A stretch of 64,000 nt of DNA from Ciona intestinalis (Eukaryota; Chordata; Ascidiacea; Phlebobranchia; Cionidae), in the NCBI RefSeq assembly GCF_000224145.3, contig NC_020172.2, positions 3,393,557 to 3,457,556 of the forward strand, given 5' to 3'. The position numbers were made by a program, and so were the translations under genes. Below the pieces are notes generated by a model. It did not search any database and was not told the DNA's origin. It saw only the letters and a list, made by a program, of their open reading frames with translations. Below, in pieces: positions 13,509 through 28,500 of the stretch (the stretch's first letter is position 1; every line of letters begins with the position of its first letter).

Positions 13509-16500
13509 GACAGAAGAATTTAATGATTCTCTGAATAAAAATTCCTAAAAACTAGACTTCTAAATTGGAATTTAAAATTAAGGCCTAAAACTTCAATTTA
13601 AAAAAAAAAAAAAACACTAAGTGTTCCCCATAACAGAATGACTTAATGATTTTCTAAATTAAAAAACTCCTAAAAACTAGACTCTTGTATTGAAATTTAT
13701 CATTTAAAGTCTAAAACTTCAGTTTTAAAAGAAAAAAACACTTATAACTTGCCTAAACTCAGTATAGCTATTAGCTATATCTGTACTGCAATTCTGCACT
13801 TACAATTTGCCTACAGGATTCTGCCAGTCTTAAATGGTATAGGCTACTATAACAATAGGCAATAGCTATGTACTGCTGTTAACACTTCCATGTTAAACTA
13901 ATAGCCGAACGAACGGGCAATAAATAGGCCCCCTGTCCGTCACATGACGACTGTACTTAAGGAAACATCGACTTAACTCGCGCTAACGGGATTACGATTA
14001 ACATTATCGACCGATAAAACTGGATTAATTAACGGTCGTTGAAAAATCATTTGGCATCGAGTGTATTGTGTATTATGTGTTGTTACTTTAGCTTTAGTGC
14101 TTGTTGAGTTGTTATACCACCGCGTAACAGCCTACGGGTGCCTAAAACGGCTCTTCAGTCAAATTTGCGGTATCGGGTAGCCCGTCTTGTTTTGGCACGA
14201 GCGAGCGCTTATACTTGAGTAACGAAAACACGTAATACCTCACTGCACAGTTCTGTTATCACTTAAAATTAGCGATCTATATAACTCCTGTTTTTTGGAA
14301 GTTTCTAATATACAAACTACTTTTTGAATAGGGGTATTTCAAAATTTGTAAACTACTTCTTGCTCTCTAAGAAAATGTACGTTTTAAAATAGACCGCAAA
14401 GATAACGTTATCTACTAGTACTACTACGCTGGCTCACAACTACTGTCTAAATTACTCTATTCACACAACTGTCGCTGCATTTCCTACACACATATTGAAT
14501 ATAAAACGCCGCTTGCACTGTATAGACATTGATTCTATTTCCCAATGGAATATCAGTCTCCTGCCGCTGCTGTTACTTGTATGACTAAATAACTACGTCA
14601 GCTCTAAAACTCTCTTCGGCGTTAACTTGCCAGTAATAGGAAATCAGATCTAATTCTGCCCGACGACGAACTAACGACTGTTTTACCCTGCTCAGCGCTG
14701 AGTTAGAGCATGTGTAACCATCTTACCCTTACGGTTTTACCCTATGCCCGCGGTCTTGCTTCAGTGCATACGAGGACAACCAGCTGCGGTGAAATCTAAC
14801 TTGGCTAAGAAACTTCCGCGCTTTTTTGTAATTTCCGTAGATGTGAAACTGTTTTTTTTTTTCGGCAATCAGCTAAGTGCTGCTAAAGTAAATACTAGGT
14901 TTGAGAAAAGTGCGGGAGAACTCTGCGGTTCGCTTTGTTATTCAATTGACCGCTTTGTTTCGTATCAAAGTGATTGGCAGCACAATTGGACAGCTGGCAT
15001 TTTCAGTACAAAGACAACAAATCAAGGCAGATTGATTAGAATAGAAACTTCTGGAACGTTTTTGCTCAATAAATGAAGCGAATGGCGCTGCAATTACCAT
15101 AACTGGCAAGCGTAAAGTCACCCAAAGCATTGAAAAACATCGCAACAGTTGAGCAAATATTTCCAAATAATTAGAGAAGTCTATGCTAGCAATGGTACAT
15201 ACTTACCGTGCGTGAGAAGTGCCTAACTCATGCGTACCGCAATGGGTTTTAGAGCATGTCCGATGTGTACCGCGAAAAGCATATGATTCTTTTAAATTAC
15301 GGTGTTTAGCGTAACTTGAGAGTTTAAATATCTGGTAATATTGAATGAATACTACCTGCTGTCCAAGGGCGAAAACACAAAATTATTGCAGTGAAATATG
15401 GGTAAGAGTCTAGAACCATATATTTTCCCATGCGTTATATAATAGAATAAATCACCATATAGGCCTGGGCCCGTTAAGTAAACAACTAATCCCGAATAAA
15501 CAAAAAACAACTACGGTAGATTGCACCTGTCCTTAAAAGCCACATAACCTGTCAAAAGTACGGGTATCAAAATAAACAAAGCAAAAACGGCTCATTTTCA
15601 AGTCACGGTCAATTGGCACCACCAAAGTGCCTATATCACCTTGAAACACAAATAAAAACAAAGTGATATGAAACCTGATTTTAGGCTGCGGGGTGGCTCG
15701 ATTCGCGCGGTCGGCTGTTCGGAAACCAAAAGTATACGAGAGTTTTGGCAGAAAAAAATATGAAAAATTTTTTAAATGTACTGGTCGCGTCGGTTTTCGT
15801 TTTTTCACTAACACAAATAAAGTGATTTAAAATCGGATTTTCGGCTGCGTGTGGCTCAATTCGCGGTCGGCTGTTCGGAAACCAAAAATTCGAAAAAAAT
15901 GGAGAGTTTTTTTTCTCTCGAAAGCAATGAAAACATTGTAAATAAAGGAATTACGCCGTTTTTGTTCGGCTGTTTTCCTTTTTGTATATTCTGGAAAAAA
16001 CGCTGATCTTGAAACGCGAGAAATTGTATTTTGCGTTCAATTATTAAAACTACAAGCGATGTACAAACGGCAGGCGAAACAGAATTGGCTACATGGGTAA
16101 ATATATTCGTATATACTGCTGTGGTAACTTACACACGGCTGTTATTTCGCTATGTACATACAGAAAACAGGTTGACACGCGGAACATTCAAACTTGCACC
16201 ATAAAAATGTTACACTCCAAATATATATGATCTCTATTTTTCGAGCACCAATACTTGTACATTTTCAGACACCTGGGCCACCGTAAAGTGCAACGACATG
16301 GAAATCTCAAGGCAAAAGGAACTAGCGCTTATTTCCGAGGGGAACGATTAATGTAAGGACGGTCAGGGGTGTTAAGAAACGATCCAGAGAAAGAATCTTC
16401 ATCAAAACTTCCTCTTCGTGAGCTGCGAAGGCTTCCAATTGGACTCTCAGCTGCAAAGCAATGATAATTGAATGTTACATACATTTTTCCAAACTTATGG

Positions 16501-19500
16501 CCCAAATAAAACAGTTTTTTACATTTTTTTTCTGCATAAGGCTTAATTGAAATAAGTTTTTATCACCTAACTAGTAAAAAATGCGACAAAATTGCAGAAA
16601 AAAATGCAAAAAAATCTATAGCAAAATTTGGCGCAAGCTCCCAACTGCAAAACAATGATAAATAAACGTTATACACATTTTTAGCCACTTTTTTTCTCTG
16701 CAAATTGGCCCATTTCAAACATTTTTTTTGCATTAAGTAAATTCGAAACAATGTTTTTAATATACCCAACAAGTAAAAATGTAGAAAAATATAAAAAACA
16801 AAAATCTTTAGCAAAAGCTTGTTAAGTTTGGTTTGCATTTGAATATCTACATTTAAATACGTGAATATTATTTTGTATTATATTAAAAAATTGTTTCTAT
16901 TGATCAAAAATTGTAGAAAAATAATAATATGAACAGATACTTACCCCTGGAGCTAGCTAGTGAGCTCGCAAGTGATGTGTAAGCAGAAGAAGCTTGAATT
17001 GTAATACCACCTGCCATTTTAACACTTCTGTTTAGCCTTGGCAGCGCCTCCAAACACCTCAAACCAGTATATTTGTCAACAACAGATTTTTCAAGGGCGT
17101 CAGGGTAAGAAATCTGCGGGGGAAAAGTTTTGAATATTTTGTGGCGGAAACTGATAAACTGACATAAGAGTTAAGGATATGGAAATGTTTATAAAGGAGT
17201 AGCCACAGTTTTTACCCTGCGTGGCAAAATACACGTTTTATGGTCAAATTGTAATAAAATGGTTGGTCATTCACCAATACCACCTAATTTTCCATATTTT
17301 CATGATGTGTTTTTAACAATTACCAAAATCGTTTTGAGTTTTGTGTATTCAGTTATATAATTTTGTAAATAATCTATGTTTACCATTACCACATAAGGAA
17401 GCAATCCAAAATTTGTTTACTTTTTTAATCAAAATACTGCATTGAAAATATGGAATATTATTTGCAAAAAATGTCCATCTTACTCCACAGTACTATTTAA
17501 ATCAGTAATTTAACATTAGTTTTAGTTTCACCCCCAAAAACATTTTCATTATTACTAGTACAACCAGTGACGTAATCCAAACTGAAAACGAATTTTTGTG
17601 ACCTCATTTAAGGGTGAGTGACTAACAAAGTGGAAAGTTACGGTTAAATAAAATGAAAGGTGTGTGGAAACATGGGCATGACACCACAATAATACTACAT
17701 AGTAGCCAAGTTCATTGCTCATATAATGTCCTCACTAAAGCAACTATTTGAGTGCTAGGCAAAGTAGTTTTATAAGCGGTAGGACCTACTTATGGTTAAA
17801 AACGTATGCAAATTATAGATTTTTACTTTTAAGACTATGTACTGTAGAACCTTATCGATAATTTGCGTTTTTTCAAGGTATATTTCATGTATAAAAGAAG
17901 AATTGGCAAATAATGGCATTACAAAACACCACACAGCGAAAACAGACAATAAACAAGTTAATTGCCTACAGGCGATATTAACATTAGATTTAACTTGGAT
18001 TAGTGACTTCTTACATATCGTTTGTCACATTTTTATAAGTAACTGTTAGTTTAGTTGAATTAACTATCTATCGCAAAATGGGCCCGTCAATCACCTATAC
18101 TGAAACGGTTTTTCTCAATTACAAAAGAACCTGCGATTCAAACATTTTCATATACATAGTTAGGAGTTACCACATATGTAACTTTGTGGGTGATTGTATC
18201 TTTTTTTAATGTAATTTTTCACAATTACAAAGCAGAAATTTATTTGTACTAGTATTTTTTCTGCCATCCTACAAAACAAATCACTTAAAAAATTAAACCT
18301 TTTTTTACTCTAACCCCTAACTCATACATTTTTTTATATATTTACAAAACAGAACTTTTATTGTACCAAATTTTTTTCCATCCGGTAAAAACTTACAAAC
18401 CACTTACAAAAATCAACTGTTTTTTTGCTCAGTTTTATCAAATCAACTAAAACATACAGAGCCCATTACTTACCAGTAAATTAGTCTTTAGATCCACCAC
18501 TGACTTTGCATATCTTTGTATATCACTCAACCTATCCGCCATACGCTGATCAACACATCCTAAAGCTACTGCTGTATCTAATGAGATGCGTTTACCATCT
18601 GGAGGCACAACCAGTCCACCTGCGGAACAAAACAAGGGTTAAAATCAGAAAAATTATATAAATATATAGTTTTTTTGTTTTTTTTTGGTAATTTTCTTTT
18701 ACAAAAACAAAATCTCTTTTGTTCTGTGTTTATTAATAAGTATTTATTTTTACTAGTACAGTTATTCTATTTAATAGTAACATGGTATGTGTATAAACAT
18801 AGGCAACCACATTTTTTTATGTATAGTACCATGGGGTTTTAAAATACCAAACTAATGGCCACTAATTTGAAAGGTATAAATATCTAATTTACCCTGTTTT
18901 TTTTATTTTACATTAGGCATTCCTGAATATCTGTTATATATTTAACTGCCAAAAGTTTAAATCCTAAGGGTTAAAATATGTAACAAAACCTGTTATACAC
19001 TATTTATTACATAGTATGTATAAATACCTGTTATGTACTGGACTTCCAAAAGTCGTGTGCCTGCTTCATAATAACACAAGCCCTTCTTTAACGCCTCACC
19101 AAGCGAGAGCATTTGATTGGTTCGTCTATCCGAAAAGCCTCTAAATGCTTTCTCCGCATTGGCCAATCGCCGTGAAGTCACACGGTCAATTAAACCAATA
19201 GCGAGAGCCTCGTTGATCGACAGCAAGCGCATGGGGTCCATTGGGTTTACAATACCACCGGTAGCAGCCTGAAAAAAAGGAAATTTTTTTTTGAAATATG
19301 TTAAGGATTTTTTATAAATGAGAGATATCTACTTACATAGTGAATAAGAACAGCTTTTGCCCTCCAGGAGTGTGTTATGCATTTTTTTATCGTTATAAAT
19401 AGAAAATGGCATCTTTTCCGTGTTTTTTATATGTTAAGGACAAAAGCCATATGCCCAAACTCAAAAAACAACAACAAAAATTCACTTCATTCATAAAAAT

Positions 19501-22500
19501 AGAAATTGCGTTTTTGGTAAAAAAATGTAAATTTTTGTATATTTTGTTTTGTGTAATTTTTTTTGTATAAATGTTAAATTTTGTAAAAATGTAAATTGTT
19601 TTTGTACCAACATTTTGCTGCCATTCGGCAAGACAAACTGCTTACCGAAATCAACATTTTGTTTTACTGTGACCCCTAACCTAACTGTTTTATTAATTTT
19701 TTTTTATGTTAAAAAAACGTAACTTTTATTATACCAATTTTTTTTCCATCCGGCAAAAATTTACTAACACTTTGAAAAGTCAACCGCTTAGTAGCAAAAT
19801 CAAATCCAGATAAAAAAAAACTCAAAGTGAACAAACCTGGGCTTCTAGAAGTCTCTGTGCTGATGTGCCGTCTACAAGTCTTCTCTTAAGTGCTTCAGCA
19901 ATCGAAATAGTTTCTTGTTTTTCCACGTCAATAATAGCAGCTATGGGGCCAAGATGGGCATTGGATAGTTGTAATAGCCGGGCTGAAAGATCGGCAGCGG
20001 ACATGCGACTCTGTAAGAAGTAGAAGTGATAAGATAAGACTTAAACATTCAAACAAAAAATAAGACAATTTTTTTTCCCCTAAAACAATTTTTTTTTTAA
20101 TTTTAAAAAAAAAATTTAATTTCTTTTTACCTTATCAAACACGTCATCAATTTGTTCGACGCTCGACATAGACATGCTGGATGCTTGGTGTCCAGAGGAC
20201 GTGGAAGATGATGTTTCAACCGTTTCCACCTCCCGAACAAGCTCAGTCTCTTCAGTCCATTCACCTTCTTGTTGCATCAGTTGTTTTGCTGTAGCTCGAT
20301 CAATAAGACCTGGAAAAAAATTTTAATTATTAATTTAAATATAAAAGTAAAAAGTATATATCTATATATATTTTTTTTTTGATATTTTACTTTTTTGAAT
20401 TTTTATTTTAAAACTTATTTTAGTCACAGGTAAAAAAATATTTTTTGGTTCCAAATGAAAAACATTTTTGTTCACAAAAAAAAATATAAAAAAAAAGATT
20501 TTTTCTTGACAAAAGAATAAAGTCCTCACCTTTCTGGTAGGCTTCCTTCACTGTCATCTCTGCTCCTGAATCAGGATCAACAATGACGACTTTCCTTGAT
20601 CTCTGAGTGGATCGTCTCTTCTTCTTCTTAAGCGAGGAGTCGAGACGGGAGGAAGAGGATCTCGGTTTCTTCTTTTTTTCGAGAAGAGGAAGAAAAATGA
20701 GCCCGGTTTCGCTCTCGGTTCGGCAGCGTGACATCAGTTCAAGATAAGTGAGGTTCTCGTTGGTGTTTGGATCAAAGAAACCCTGGAAAAAGAAGAGGAA
20801 GAATGATTAGAATGACAATTGTAACATATGGAGAAAATTTGGAGACTTTTTTTGAAACTTAAACATAAAATTTTAAGGCAATATATTTTTCCAATTAAAA
20901 CAAATTTCCAATTTAAACTACTGAGAAAATTTGTCCGGCCCAGTGGTTACATGTTTGTATCAGAAATAAAAATATTGGGTTGAATGCTGAGACCTGGGTA
21001 TTGAGGTAATGAGTCAAATCTGGTCTAAATGTTGGGTTCTACATTAGGTCCTAATTTATCACACTTTTTTAGAATAAAATTGCACAAAACATCCACATTT
21101 TTAAAAACCTAAATTCATTACATTTTTTCTTTAAAACGAATAAAAAACATTTTATTTAATTTTTTTTGACAACTACTGTCATTTTGCCGCTAATTCCATT
21201 CACTGTTACAATTAATCTAATCTTTGTTACTGTATTTAAATAGAAAAAATTGATGTTATTTTACCTTTGTATCATCAGAGGAATCCGTCAACTTTCCAAA
21301 CATTTTTTTGGAAAGAATTCCTCGCTGGTAGGCAACGGATAATGGAACCCTGTGAGAGGCTTTGGGGTCCACGATGCCTCCAGTAGCAACTTGGGCTTCG
21401 AGGAGACGAATGCCGCGTGATTCTGTCACATATCCTTTGCTCATGGCCTGTGAAAAACAGATTTTTAGAAAAAAAACTTATAGATAGATTTTAGAAAAAA
21501 AGTAAAAATAGGTTTTTTGAAAAAAAAAATTTGCCGGGTGACAGAGAATACGTCGGGAATACATTGTTTTTTTTATACCAGATGACATTAAAAGATTATT
21601 TACTTTGTGCCTGATAGCAGAAATAACATAGTATTCCGTTTTTATACAAAAAAAAGACCACAGAATACAGTAGTACATCGGTACTTACAAAAAACACCTT
21701 TGACTAAAGATAAATTTACACAACAAAATATTTAAACACTAATTTTTAGAAATATTTAATAAAAATTACCTCAAATAATGAAAGGGTGTTTCCGGTTACT
21801 GGATCCCTGTATCCAGTTATAGCACGCTGTGCCCTCTCCAATGTATCTTTCTGTGTATCATCTATTAGCCTTAGTTTCATGGCATCAGCTACACTGTATC
21901 TGTTCCCACTATGTGGTTCTATTATGGAACCAATAGCAGCTTGGGCTTCAAGCAGTTCAAGACCTGTGGGGTGAAGGGTCATTTTAGATGAATACAAATT
22001 TTAGGTAGTACAAATTTTAAATACATACACTCGGTATATACAAGTATTAAGAATAAAAATGAATTTGCAAAGACAAAATACGAAATTTAAAAAAAGGTAT
22101 TTCAAAAGTTATTTAAAAAAAAGATAGTCTCATTTACGGAAACATAATACAGAAATTTAAACAACAAACGGTACTTCTAAACATAATTTTTAGAAAATGT
22201 TAAAAAATAGCCCAATATTAAACAGAACAAAATTACTGGGAAAAAAATACAGAAAAAAAACAATCAGCCAAAAAATTATCAATCAAAATTAAAAAATTAG
22301 CGCAACACATAGTTTAACCCACCTGTTCCCCTTTTCAATATCCCTTGTTGAATGCATTCAAGAATTCCGAATTTTTGTCCCGTAGCTTCTACAATGATAC
22401 CAGCAATTGGTTGTTCGCCAACTAAATACTGCGATATAGAAGTAAAGATATCTTCTTCTGTCAAGACCCCATGCTCGAGGGCGGACACCGTTTCTTCGGA

Positions 22501-25500
22501 AACTATACCGGCTTTCATGAGGTTAACTAGAGATGCGCGTCTAGAGAAAAAATTGAATTTTTAACGGTATTTTAAATAGTTTAATAGTTTTTAATATTAT
22601 GTTTTAGTTAAAATGCTCCTGACTGTAATTTTGGGATTCAATCATGTTTTGCTTTTTTTTAGAATATTTTTTTGGAAAAAATGTTTTACTGTATTTTAAA
22701 GAATTTAACTGTTTAACTGTATCATTTTTTTTGTAAGTGCTAGGCGATTTTTTGAGCTAAAAAAGCTAAATAAGCTATATATATATCTTATATATATATA
22801 TACATATTGTATTGATATTTTTACATTATTTAAAAAAAAATAATATTTTTTTAAAATAACACTGTAGCTTATCCTACCTTCCAAGTGCAGCTTCAAAGAA
22901 AATATCGTTTCTATCTTTCACTTTTGCTCTGGTTGCTACTTCCATGCTTACTGTGGCACTTGACTGTAAAGGAAAAAGAAAATGTTAAAATTTGAAAAAA
23001 AACACACTTAAATATATATTTTTTTTAAAACACAAAACACTTAAAAAATAAAAACAATTATAATTAAATTAAAAAAACATTCAAACATTAAAATTTTTTT
23101 TTAATAAAAGCTCAAAAAATGAACCAAAATTGATTTAAATCTTTCATAAATTGCCAAAAATCGCCCCTAAAATGAACTTTACCTCCATCTCACAAGGCAG
23201 GAACCTCAAGCCAGTATTGCTGTCCACTATGCACGTGTCGAGCAGTTGGGTGTACGATCGATGGACTTTATTCGTTGGATCCATAAAACGAGGCTCACTA
23301 CCATTTTCCGATGACATCTTCTCGTTGATGATCCCGTTTTGAAGGGCAAGCTCTTTGTTCAAACGGATGTTGGTCTAAAAAATTGGAAAAATATTAGAAA
23401 TTTTAAACTTTTTATCAATTTTTTTTTAATTTTTGCCCTTTTTTTATTTAAAATTGTTTAGGGTTTTAATTTATTTTTTAAGTTTTTTTTTGCAATCTTT
23501 AGCCTGCATTTTAGAAATAAAACAGAATGGTAATGACCAGAGATAAAAAAATTGAATGCAATTTTTTCAAAAACTATCTTACAGTTTAATACTTAAGTAT
23601 TACATGATCATAAATCTGTCCAAGTTAGTTATATAACCCAGTTAAATTTCAAAGTCTTTTTAAATTAACCAAAAATAGTTTTGTTTTCAACATATATATC
23701 GAAAAATTAAACTATTTTTAATATTCAGCTCTATTTTTTAAGCCTATAATACCCAGTTTTATTTAAAAGTATTTTTAAATTACCAAAAATAGTAATTTTT
23801 AACACATATGTATCGAAAAATTTAACTATTTTTAATATTCATTTTATTTTTTAAGCCTATAATAGCCAGTTAAATTTTAAAGTCTTTTTAAATTAACCAA
23901 AAATAGTTTAATTTTACAACATATATATCGAAAAATTAAACTTTTTTAATGCCCATTTCTATCTTCAAACCTTTTTAAATTAAACAAGAATAGTAAATTT
24001 CAACACAAATATCAAAATATATATCATAAAAAATAATCACCTTAGAATCAATGATTCCACCGGTAGCAAACTGACATTCAAGCACGATACCAGTTTGTGT
24101 TTCGTTTAAATATCCTTTCCGTAAACAATCTTCAAGTTTATACTTGTGTTTGTCATTTGAGCCGGAAAATCTATTAGAAAAAAAGTTTTTTTTAGCTTTT
24201 TTACTACATTTTAGTTACAGATAATTTGAAAATTGGTTTGGTATTTATGCATAGTTTTAAGAATTCTCTTTTATTTTTTACAACAATACAATAATATTTG
24301 CCTTTTTCTTAACCAAAATATATTTTTAAAGTAGCATATAAAACAGCAATCACAAAAAGTAATTTAGAATAAAAAATAAAAACAAAAACAAAATTAATTC
24401 AAAAAATCCAACAAAACTAAAAAAACAAATGAAAAAAATTAAATAAAATAAACAAAAACTAATAAAAAAAATAAAGACATCAAAATCTCACCCAAGCACA
24501 GCCCCTTCCATAGTCTGTAATGTAGATATTTGACTCCTGTCAATCAAACCAGACATATAAGCATCTTGTACACTCATGGTCTCACCAGTTTTTGGGTTGA
24601 TAATGCTACCAGTACAAGCCTGTCAAAATAATGTATATTATAAACTATTGTTCTGTTTCAAGGACTTGAACAAATGGTATATATAGTAGGGTGGGGGAGA
24701 CCGGACACCTTAACACATATTATCCAAATATCCTAATTGTGTTTTACTTTTAAACAATTGTCTATGGAAGTCGTGATGATAACATTTTGTAACTCTTTGA
24801 ATGTTCTTTGTTTACCACCAAATGGGAAGAAAAAATAGAGCTAAAAAAGGTCTCATCTTCCCCCACCCTAGACCCTACTATATATATAATAAATATTCTG
24901 TTAGTTCTGCTACCAGGAATATTTTAGATAATCTTTTAGCAGCTCATCGGGTATAAGAATCCAAACATTTATATACCAATTTTTTTTCAGACATTTTAGT
25001 CTGCATAGAAAAAGACTAAAACAGTTTAATTTGACAAAATTAAATTTGACAAAAATTCAAATTTAAAACGTAGGCAAAACAACTGTAATTTTAAAATTTA
25101 TAGTAAATTATAAAACACACTCCACTAAAAGTTTAAAATTAGGGTCATGGGAATGATATATAATGTATTGCATTTCAAACACTAAAATCACTAAAATTTT
25201 ATCGCTTTAACTTTTTGTAATTTTTTTGATTGCATAAAATTTGACAAATTTGAACCAGTACCCTACCTGTGCTTCTAGATAAAGCAGGGCCTCTTCTTTA
25301 CTCAACAGCTTCCTTTTCTGCGCCTCTCCGAATGATAATTTCTCCCCAGTAGCTTTTAAAACAAGCCCCGCAATAGGTGAGGTCCCATTTAAGTTAATAC
25401 TGATCAGTTTTTCCACTTGGTCTTTGCTAAGTTCTCCATTAGTTAGTTGTGCAGCAGTGTCTTCGCTCAGAACACCGGTTTTAACCAGATCTTTCAGGCT

Positions 25501-28500
25501 CACTTCGCAGCGGAAAGAAGTCTCAAACCTGAAGGTTCAAGGGTGTTAAGGTATTTGTCAAATATTATAATAAATAAAGGATCTTATGCTATGAAAACCT
25601 AAAGACAAAAATCAAGCCAAACATACAGAATCATTTAAAATAGACTGACGATGCCATTCAGGCAAAATCTATATCTTTTATTATAAAATTAGTTAGACTT
25701 GATTTTTTGTCTGTTACGTTTCGTAGCACCGGATCCTTACTGTATTTTTATACACAAGAATTGTTCAAAATGCCAATCAGCAAAATTCTTGCGGGAAGAT
25801 CCAAAAAACAAGTATAATATGCCTAACAGCAATAGTATTTATTGTAAAGCTAATTAGATCTTACTTGATTTTCTTTTTATGTGGTTTTGGAGGCTTATGT
25901 TCAACTTTAATTTCTTTTTTAACTTCTGTAACTTGGATCGTTCGTGTTTCAGTTTTTGACGGAGTTTTAACCTGAAATACATTATGTTATTTTTAAAAAA
26001 AATTTAAAAAAAAATGTTCTAAATTTGTTTGAAATTGTTTGGGCACATTTTGGGCAGCAATTGTTGAACTTAAATATACGTTGCCTAAATATATGGGAAA
26101 ATGATGAAGTAACCTAAAGGGGACATTAAACCATTGGTATAAATTAAATACTAGAAAATTTTTATTTTTGCCAGAAAATAATTTCGAAGTAAAAATGTAA
26201 AAAATATAAAAATAAATGTAAAATTTTGACACAGAAATAATAATTTTCAAACCTCTTCTTTTTTGGATGTTGATTTGCTCGAAGATTTCGATCTTGATCT
26301 TCGTGATTTAGGTCGGAGGATTAGGAAGCGGAGACCGGCAGGACCCTTCAACTCACATCTGGAAATTTTTATTAAAAACTTTGAACAATTTTAAAAATTA
26401 CATTTTTACAAAATTCAAAAAAATTACCTTAAAAAATTTTTTTTTAAAAAATAGTTAAAATTAACAAAAAAATTAAAAAGTGTTTTTAAATTTGGAATAA
26501 TAGTTGTTAAAATTGCCCACCTGTCCATTAGATCCAGATAGGAAAGATTTTCTTCAGTATTTGGGTCAAAGAAACCTTTAGTGTCATCAGAAGGATCTTC
26601 AAGAATCTCGTTCATTCGCTCGTCGAATAAACCACGTTCGTAAGCTACAGATATCGGAACCTGAGAAATTGGGAGTGAATGAGGTCTTTTATTATATATA
26701 TTATTTATATTTTAATATTTGTAGTAAAACAGTGAAAAAAATCAGCAAAAATACTATTGTTAATCATTTTTTTCTACGCATTTAGAAAAATAAAAAAAGG
26801 TTACCAAAATTAAAAAAAAAATTGTAAAAAACGATAAAAAAACAAAAAACAAATAAAAATTATTGATAAAAATCCAGACTATAAATGCGTATGTGCAAAA
26901 ATACCCAAAAAAGAAAAAATAATTTTTTTAAAATTATAAATATATATATTTTACGAAAAAGTTTCCTACCCTGTGATGTGCTCTTGGATCGATGAGCCCT
27001 CCAGTGGCGATCTGTGCTTCAAGAAGGCGGATTCCACGAGATTCTACGACGAGACCTTTTCTCATAGCTTCAAATAACGAGAGAATTTGATTGGTTCCTG
27101 GCACAGGGTAACCTTTCACTGCCCTCTCTGCTCGCTCAAGCGTATCAACGTGGTTCCGCTCAATTAACCCTGAAATTAAAAAATCGAAAATTTATAAAAA
27201 AAAAATTAAAAAAGTTAAAAAATCAAAACTTAAAAATTTAAAAAATTAAATTAAAAAGATAAACATGACAAAAATTAAACAGACACATTTTATATTAAAA
27301 AGGGTTTTGCACGTACCTGCTCTATATGCATCTTGTACTGACATTTTCCTTGCATTGATTGGGTCTATGATGTTTCCAGTGGCTGCCTGGGCTTCTAATA
27401 ATTCAATGGCAGTTCCTCGTTTCAGAATTCGTTTTTTCACAGCGTCCAAAATTGAGAGCATTTCACCTGAAAAATTCAAAAGATATATATGAAAAATAAA
27501 ACCAATTTTTTTTCGTGAAAAAAGTGATTTTTCGGAGATTAAAATGAAAAATGTTATATTATTTTAAATATTTTATATAAAAATAATATAAAAAAACGCA
27601 AGCTTTTATAAGTAAAAATTACTGCAAAAAGTAGTAAGAAATAAAAAGAAATTCAGAAAAGAAACAGAATTTCTAAAAAAAAAAAAACTTTAACAAAAAA
27701 ATCCCTTACCTGATTCTTCATGCAGGATTCCACATATTGGCTCTTCCCCACCGAAGAGATATTGCTTCAGTTGTCCCTGGAGGTCCTCCTCACTCAGTTC
27801 GCCCATTTCCAACTTCCGGACTTGCTCTTCAGTGACAAGACCAGCTTCATAAATATCTTGCAACCTTGCTTCAGTGTGGTAAGCAGTGTGGAAGCTGGGA
27901 AGAGGAAAAGTTGATAAAGGAGAGAAAAATACTTTTAAGACTTTAAATTGTATTATATTAAAAAAAATGTATATATATATATGAATTTTTTTTTATATTT
28001 AATTTTTTTAGTACCCTAAATATATATAGGGTACTAAAACAATTAAATATAAAAATATCATAAAGTTTTGAAACATTCTAAAAGTTTATAAACTTTTTAA
28101 ATTTAAAAGTGTTTTTATATTCTACAAGTTTTTTTATATTCTAGAAATTTTTAACTATTTTTATTTTATTTGGAAATAAATGTAGTATTTATTAGAGCTT
28201 AGCGGAATTTTAAAAAATTAACAAATAAGAAATTTTTACTAAAATGTATACTAGAATTACACCAGAAACATTATTTTTCAAATAAACATATATACTTTTT
28301 ACTTTCAGATAAAAAAATTCAGATAATTCATCAATTTATCAATCTTCAAAAAAAAATTAAAAATTTCATCAAAAAAAAATAATTTAATCTTAAAAAAGAT
28401 CTTTACTAGATGTCAGCTCTGCTCCTTCTTCTCCCCGCCTCTTTGTTCTGGATGTCAATCAACATCCTTTTTAATCTCTCAACATCAACTTTTTTCTTTA

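Larger units (their letters stand above)
13509..16328 (-). promoter_or_regulatory. Region between the plakin-form stop and the S0 start: 3' UTR plus internal promoter
   Basis: About 2.8 kb without recognisable coding exons. It is richer in CpG and less homopolymeric than the introns, like the DNA around 62-64 kb. The high-coordinate end should carry the 3' UTR and poly(A) signal of the plakin form, and the low-coordinate end the promoter and leader of S0. It contains an 85-base direct repeat (15651-15735, 15811-15893) and a 115-base tandem repeat next to S0. No TATA box could be assigned with confidence. Confidence 0.5.

Noticed and set aside
14744..15076. 110-codon plus-strand open frame upstream of S0
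   Set aside because: No domain, composition biased by the CpG-rich flank, and another unrelated frame is open on the other strand.
16563..16838. 91-codon minus-strand frame between P25 and P26
   Set aside because: It lies in the tandem intron duplication. Phe/Leu-rich translation of poly-T runs, no homology.
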